53,788 nt of DNA, from positions 1 to 53,788 of the forward strand of contig JAIMBJ010000025.1 in the NCBI GenBank assembly GCA_023511455.1. The letters run 5' to 3'. Shown piece after piece: positions 50,188 through 53,788 of this stretch (positions are counted from its first letter, which is position 1; each line of letters opens with the position of its first letter). Below the pieces are notes generated by a model. It was given only the letters and a program-made list of their open reading frames with translations, searched no databases and was not told where the DNA came from. A program made the translations under genes and the position numbers. The DNA comes from Bacillota bacterium (lineage in GTDB: Bacteria > Armatimonadota > HRBIN16).

Positions 50188-50208
50188 GGGCGATGTTCCC
50201 GCCGAGCC
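50188..50208. repeat. Short GC-rich repeat, copy 2
   Basis: Matches the element at 26850-26870 at 19 of 21 bases. The hairpin GGCTC-GAGCC of copy 1 is partly lost. Lies in the gap between the HET-C-like and Gfo/Idh/MocA genes. Confidence 0.45.
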
Positions 50209-50226
50209 GCTGCACAACCTCCGCCG

Positions 50227-52437
50227 TTACCGCTCCAGCCGCGGCGGGACAATCACCGGCAGGCGCACGGGTAGCCGTTCCAGATCGGCGGGAGCCACCC
50301 GCCAGTCGCGCACGGCGGAGGTATTCAAACGGAAGGTGATGCTCTTGCCGCCCTTCACCCATGCGTTCACCGGCTGGTCCAGCACCTTACCGCTGCGCAA
50401 ACTGTCAACGCGCGAGAAGGCGTACACTTCGATATGCGCCAGACGCCAGTCGGCGGCAATCGCCGCGCCAAGTGCATCCAGAAAACCGCGACGGGGCACC
50501 TCCGTTTTCGTGCTGGTCTCTCCGGCGAATTTATTCAGCAGGTTGTCGCGGTCGGATGCGCTTTCGTCGTCGCTCTCCCAAAGCGAGAGCGCAAGGCTCA
50601 GCATACCCGAACCCTTCGGGATGCGCACCGTCTGGAACACATGTCCGATGTTGCGCGTCTCCTTGTCGTCCACATCGTTGTAAGGTCCGGCACGGTGCTT
50701 CTGCACCTCGCCGGGCAGGGGTACCAGCAGCGCGAGCACAAAGGGTTCATCCGAGTTGCTGCCCCGGTCCCACTCGCTTTCGGCGTTACAGTACAGCCGG
50801 TCGAGGCTGACACGATACTCCGCCCACTCTCCGCGCGCGTCGCTCCCTTCGCGCACTTTACGGATGGTGCCGTATACGGTGTACTTGCCCTCGCCGCCGC
50901 CGTTCAGGTAGATGGAGAACTCCGTGCCGTTCGCACCGACCCGTGCAAGCTCCTCTGCCGTCCATACCTTTTTGTTGCTCGCCACGTGGTCGGCGTTACC
51001 GCCGATGAGGCTCAGCAGGAAGGTGCGCGCATTGGAAATCACCCACTCGATGCCATCGACAAACGCCCTGCCCAGCGCACGAGCCACCTCTTCGGCATCG
51101 GCGGCGTCGTTGCGCAACGTGATGCTGTCGGGGAGGATGCCAAACGGTCCCACCACATACACCATATCATCGCCCGCTTCGAAGTCGTTCACAGCGAGTA
51201 CGGGATTGGCTCGCGGCATGTAGTCCAGCAGGAACCGTTGCCCTCGAGCCTCCAGCAGGATGTCGGCATCGGTGCCGGAACCCGTCTGTGAAGCGGTCTT
51301 CAGGCGCAGGCGCAGGAAGAACTGGTTATCTCCAGCAGGGCGCACGGCGGGTGTGGGATACATCCCCGCGCTCAGGAACGTGTAGGGAAGCCTGTGGTAA
51401 TGCTCATACTGTTTGGTGCGTTCCGATTCGGCGAAGCCGGTGGTCTTCACCCGCTGCCAGAACTCCCCTGCTCCCAGCGCGTTCATCTTCTCTTCCAGAA
51501 TGGTGAGCCACTGCACCGAGGTGCGCTCCGCCAGCGCCAGCGCGATTTCGAACAGCTGTTCGCCCGTGACGTCGGTAACCCCACGAACCTGTACGGCGAT
51601 GTTTGCCACCCAGCGGTTGTCCAGCGCGATGCCCGGTGGGGAGAGATAGACGAAATTATCGGGTACACGCACCCCAAGCACCTGTGGCTGCACCGCTTTG
51701 CCGTCCTTTACGTTTTTCCACTGCTCACACAGTCCGCTATTACTCAGTGGCGAGAACGGCGAACACACCAGCGGCATGATGTCTGCCACTCCCGACATCT
51801 TCAACAGCGTCGCTGCGGGTTCGATCTTGCCGTGCGGTTTGATACCCAGCTGGAGCGGCTTCTCGTATGCGCCGGTCCAGAGGCTCATCCGTTTGCGCTC
51901 TTCGGGCGGTACCTCAAACCAGGTACGGTTGCGCCGGTTGGGGTCATCCACCCAGTTGGAGTGCGCGTAGAAGTCCTGAATGGCGTGTAGTGAAACCCCC
52001 AGAATGTTTTGCGCGGCGGAGACATCGTCTTGCTCCTTTGCCCACAGCAAGCCGAGCAACGTGCCTGCCAGAATACGCCGCCAGTTTGCCTCCACCTGCG
52101 CGGTGGAGAACAGGTCATCGAAGTGGAGCTTCGCCAGCTCATCATAGGTGGCCAGCGACACCTTGAGGCGGCTCAGTCCACCGTCAGCCCACCAGAGCGG
52201 GTTGTAGGCGTAAGAGTCGATGTAGTCGGCGTGCCATTTCAGGGAACCGATGGCGGCTTCGGAGAAACCGCAGGCACTCGCCGCTCTCTCGGTCAGCAGC
52301 TGATGGTACCAGGGGTTGCCGCGCAAAATGTCTTCGCCCGAAAATGCGCTGGCACGCGGCAAGATGACTGTTGAGGTGAGAAGCATTGCCGTCAACAGCC
52401 CCAGCCGAAATCTTCTCGCGAACAGGTTCCTCATCAT
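50227..52437 (-). CDS. Exported HET-C/phospholipase C-like protein
   Basis: 736 residues with a signal peptide (LGLLTAMLLTSTVILPRASA). The N-terminal helical domain (about 30-330) has HQLLTERAASACGFSEAAIG, KWHADYIDSYAYNPLWWADG and the key SLHAIQDFYAHSNWVD, a His-rich motif found in Het-C and zinc-dependent phospholipase C-like proteins. The C-terminal half is beta-rich (EFSIYLNGGGEGKYTVYGTI, SDEPFVLALLVPLPGEVQKH) and may be a C2-like or lipid-facing domain. Bacterial members are secreted; activity is not proven here. Starts 21 bases after the beta-propeller gene, same operon. Confidence 0.7.
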   Translation of the reverse strand: MMRNLFARRFRLGLLTAMLLTSTVILPRASAFSGEDILRGNPWYHQLLTERAASACGFSEAAIGSLKWHADYIDSYAYNPLWWADGGLSRLKVSLATYDELAKLHFDDLFSTAQVEANWRRILAGTLLGLLWAKEQDDVSAAQNILGVSLHAIQDFYAHSNWVDDPNRRNRTWFEVPPEERKRMSLWTGAYEKPLQLGIKPHGKIEPAATLLKMSGVADIMPLVCSPFSPLSNSGLCEQWKNVKDGKAVQPQVLGVRVPDNFVYLSPPGIALDNRWVANIAVQVRGVTDVTGEQLFEIALALAERTSVQWLTILEEKMNALGAGEFWQRVKTTGFAESERTKQYEHYHRLPYTFLSAGMYPTPAVRPAGDNQFFLRLRLKTASQTGSGTDADILLEARGQRFLLDYMPRANPVLAVNDFEAGDDMVYVVGPFGILPDSITLRNDAADAEEVARALGRAFVDGIEWVISNARTFLLSLIGGNADHVASNKKVWTAEELARVGANGTEFSIYLNGGGEGKYTVYGTIRKVREGSDARGEWAEYRVSLDRLYCNAESEWDRGSNSDEPFVLALLVPLPGEVQKHRAGPYNDVDDKETRNIGHVFQTVRIPKGSGMLSLALSLWESDDESASDRDNLLNKFAGETSTKTEVPRRGFLDALGAAIAADWRLAHIEVYAFSRVDSLRSGKVLDQPVNAWVKGGKSITFRLNTSAVRDWRVAPADLERLPVRLPVIVPPRLER

Positions 52438-52458
52438 TGCTCCTCCTTACAAGGGTTG

Positions 52459-53788
52459 TCAGTCTGTCTCGTTCAGGAAACCGAAGTATCGCCCCCGCCA
52501 GTACGCCTCCAGATAGTCCGCGCTGCCCACCTCGCGCTGCGTGTTCTCCTCGAAGATGAGCACCAGATTCGCGCTTTGCCAGCGAGATCTGCCCGGCTCC
52601 AGAACGTACAGTCCGGCTGGGGAGGAACAGAAGACCCTCTTGCTGCCATAAGGCACGAACACCGCATACACCAGCGGAATGTCCAGCCCTTCGTGAGCCA
52701 TCTGCCAGCGTTTTGACGAAGGCTCCAGCCGCATGACTCCTTTGTCGGTATGCGCCCAAAGCACCCCATCATGTGTGTTATCCACCGCCAGCGAGCGCAG
52801 GGTTGCTGGTACAATGTCGCGCATCAGCCCCTGCGGTCCCTCCTCGCGCATCCGCCGATAAAGGGTCTGCGCTTCGTGCGAATGCGTGCGCCCGGCGTCG
52901 TCGCTCTGGCACAGCACGCTACCCTGGAACACGCCGTAGTTGACGCGGAAGGCGGCATACACCCATCCGCTGCGTTTCGCATCCGCTACCAGTAACGGCA
53001 AAGGTGGGGCGTTGTCCTCCAGCCCGACGGTTGCACCCTTCTGCCAGGATTTGTCTGGCGGCTGTTTGCTCCATAACACCCCATCCAGCAGAGCGTAGAC
53101 TCGCACTGGCTCGCTTTCGGAGACGGCAAACAGCCGCTGTCGAGCAGGTGGTACATCCTCCGTCAGGCACTCCCAGCGGTGTCCCGTCCACTCCTCGCCA
53201 TCGTCCCGGCTGCGATAGACCCCCTGCTCTGCCACGGCATAAAGCACGTTTGGGTTCCTGTGAGAGAGAAACACCTGCCGGATGGTGCCTGCAGTGGCGG
53301 GGAGGGGTAGTTTCGCCCATGTCTGCCCCCCATTCAACGTCTGGTAAAGTGCGCTACCGGCGGCGGCGTAGAGATGCCCTACCCGTTTGCCCGCCGCAAT
53401 CAGGTGCGCCTTTTCGGGAGGAAGGGTGGGGAGCTTGCGCCAGGTCTTCCCTGCATCGCGCGTGCGGTAGATGATACCGTTCTCTTCCAGCGCAAACCAC
53501 ACGTTTTCGTCCTCCGGCGCGACCGCCACGCTCAGCAGCGGTCGGCTCAGCCAGCCGTCCAGCGCGTACGGGTCACCTTTCCACTGGAACTCATTGTCGC
53601 GGGGTGATTCGTGCAGAGGCAATGGCTCCACCGCTCTGCCGTCCTCGATGGTGATGTCGGTGCGCAGGCTGTTCATGCGAGGGCGGAAAACCTTATCCAC
53701 CGGGTAGTGTTGTAGTGTCCACCGTGCGCCCTGCAGTGCCTCCTCTTTACCGGGTGTATCGGGGAAGAGCGCAAAATGGATGTAGGTG
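52459..53788 (-). CDS. BNR/YCF48-like beta-propeller protein (5' end outside window)
   Basis: The frame is open to the right edge (TYIHFALFPDTPGKEEALQ just before the first GTG at 53700), so the gene begins beyond 53788. It has repeated blades with Asp-box-like turns: GIIYRTRDAGKTWRKL, ALYQTLNGGQTWAKL, GVYRSRDDGEEW and GVLWAHTDKGVMRLEPSSKR. Such propellers are found in sialidases, photosystem II assembly factors and many exported sensors. No sialidase RIP motif or catalytic residues are seen. The N-terminus with any signal is missing. Its neighbour is the HET-C-like gene. Confidence 0.78.
   Translation of the reverse strand, partial: TYIHFALFPDTPGKEEALQGARWTLQHYPVDKVFRPRMNSLRTDITIEDGRAVEPLPLHESPRDNEFQWKGDPYALDGWLSRPLLSVAVAPEDENVWFALEENGIIYRTRDAGKTWRKLPTLPPEKAHLIAAGKRVGHLYAAAGSALYQTLNGGQTWAKLPLPATAGTIRQVFLSHRNPNVLYAVAEQGVYRSRDDGEEWTGHRWECLTEDVPPARQRLFAVSESEPVRVYALLDGVLWSKQPPDKSWQKGATVGLEDNAPPLPLLVADAKRSGWVYAAFRVNYGVFQGSVLCQSDDAGRTHSHEAQTLYRRMREEGPQGLMRDIVPATLRSLAVDNTHDGVLWAHTDKGVMRLEPSSKRWQMAHEGLDIPLVYAVFVPYGSKRVFCSSPAGLYVLEPGRSRWQSANLVLIFEENTQREVGSADYLEAYWRGRYFGFLNETD

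Noticed and set aside
1-53788. CRISPR array, rRNA or tRNA genes
   Set aside because: No regularly spaced direct repeats were seen, and no gap shows a cloverleaf or rRNA-like sequence by eye.

Overview
The window looks like chromosomal DNA of a GC-rich, diderm, probably thermophilic member of the Armatimonadota. The main clue is the type IV prepilin-like protein at 19904-20773, whose N-terminus carries [19 protein letters not shown] followed by [12 protein letters not shown], a form typical of that phylum. A beta-barrel protein ending in Phe (21079-23082) indicates an outer membrane. The abundance of exported beta-helix proteins, glycoside hydrolases, Tat-exported Gfo/Idh/MocA proteins and DUF6784/6785-type transporters also fits. 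The phylum is an inference from these family signatures; no rRNA or tRNA is present.

Layout. 1-1800: end of a dockerin-bearing exported protein, a strong two-way hairpin, then two decayed minus-strand genes (a HEAT-repeat protein and an unknown). 1939-7327: a plus-strand run with a RibD-C reductase, a minimal zincin, an M55 D-aminopeptidase, a secreted beta-helix protein, a membrane protein with an HRSxxTHS motif, a DUF1634 protein and ispE. 7329-9534: a ParB-like protein with a cysteine-rich tail, facing a three-gene cluster of small proteins. 9610-12064: the pyrKDF pyrimidine operon. 12188-15755: a steA-steB-glycosyltransferase-MraY-like envelope cluster, driven by a clear promoter with a palindrome at its start. 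15765-23082: minus-strand exported or envelope genes (NlpC/P60, ceramidase-SCP2 fusion, pectate-lyase-like, prepilin, outer-membrane barrel). 23199-26604: priA, a small ORF and a Uma2-type nuclease.

26887-35110 is a carbohydrate and nucleoside region: a nucleoside hydrolase, an OPT-like transporter and a GH42-like hydrolase in one operon, facing an alpha/beta hydrolase fused to an alpha/alpha toroid. 35119-44464 is one long minus-strand run: GH9 lipoprotein, two tandem Gfo/Idh/MocA paralogues, holB, mnmA, DUF948, YtxH and an AI-2E-type permease, the last four with overlapping ends. 44582-48895 runs on plus: a purple acid phosphatase, a CehA/McbA-type metallohydrolase split by one in-frame amber codon, and an antitoxin-PIN toxin pair in which the toxin is frameshifted. 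48927-53788 runs on minus: a third Gfo/Idh/MocA, an exported HET-C-like protein, and a beta-propeller protein that leaves the window.

The most interesting items are the steA promoter/palindrome with its apparently leaderless GTG start, the ParB with a zinc-ribbon tail, the amber-split metallohydrolase, the esterase-toroid and ceramidase-SCP2 fusions, the HRSxxTHS membrane protein, and four disrupted genes in 54 kb. Three families of short inverted repeats lie between or at the ends of genes. I saw no CRISPR array, insertion sequence, phage or rRNA/tRNA gene.
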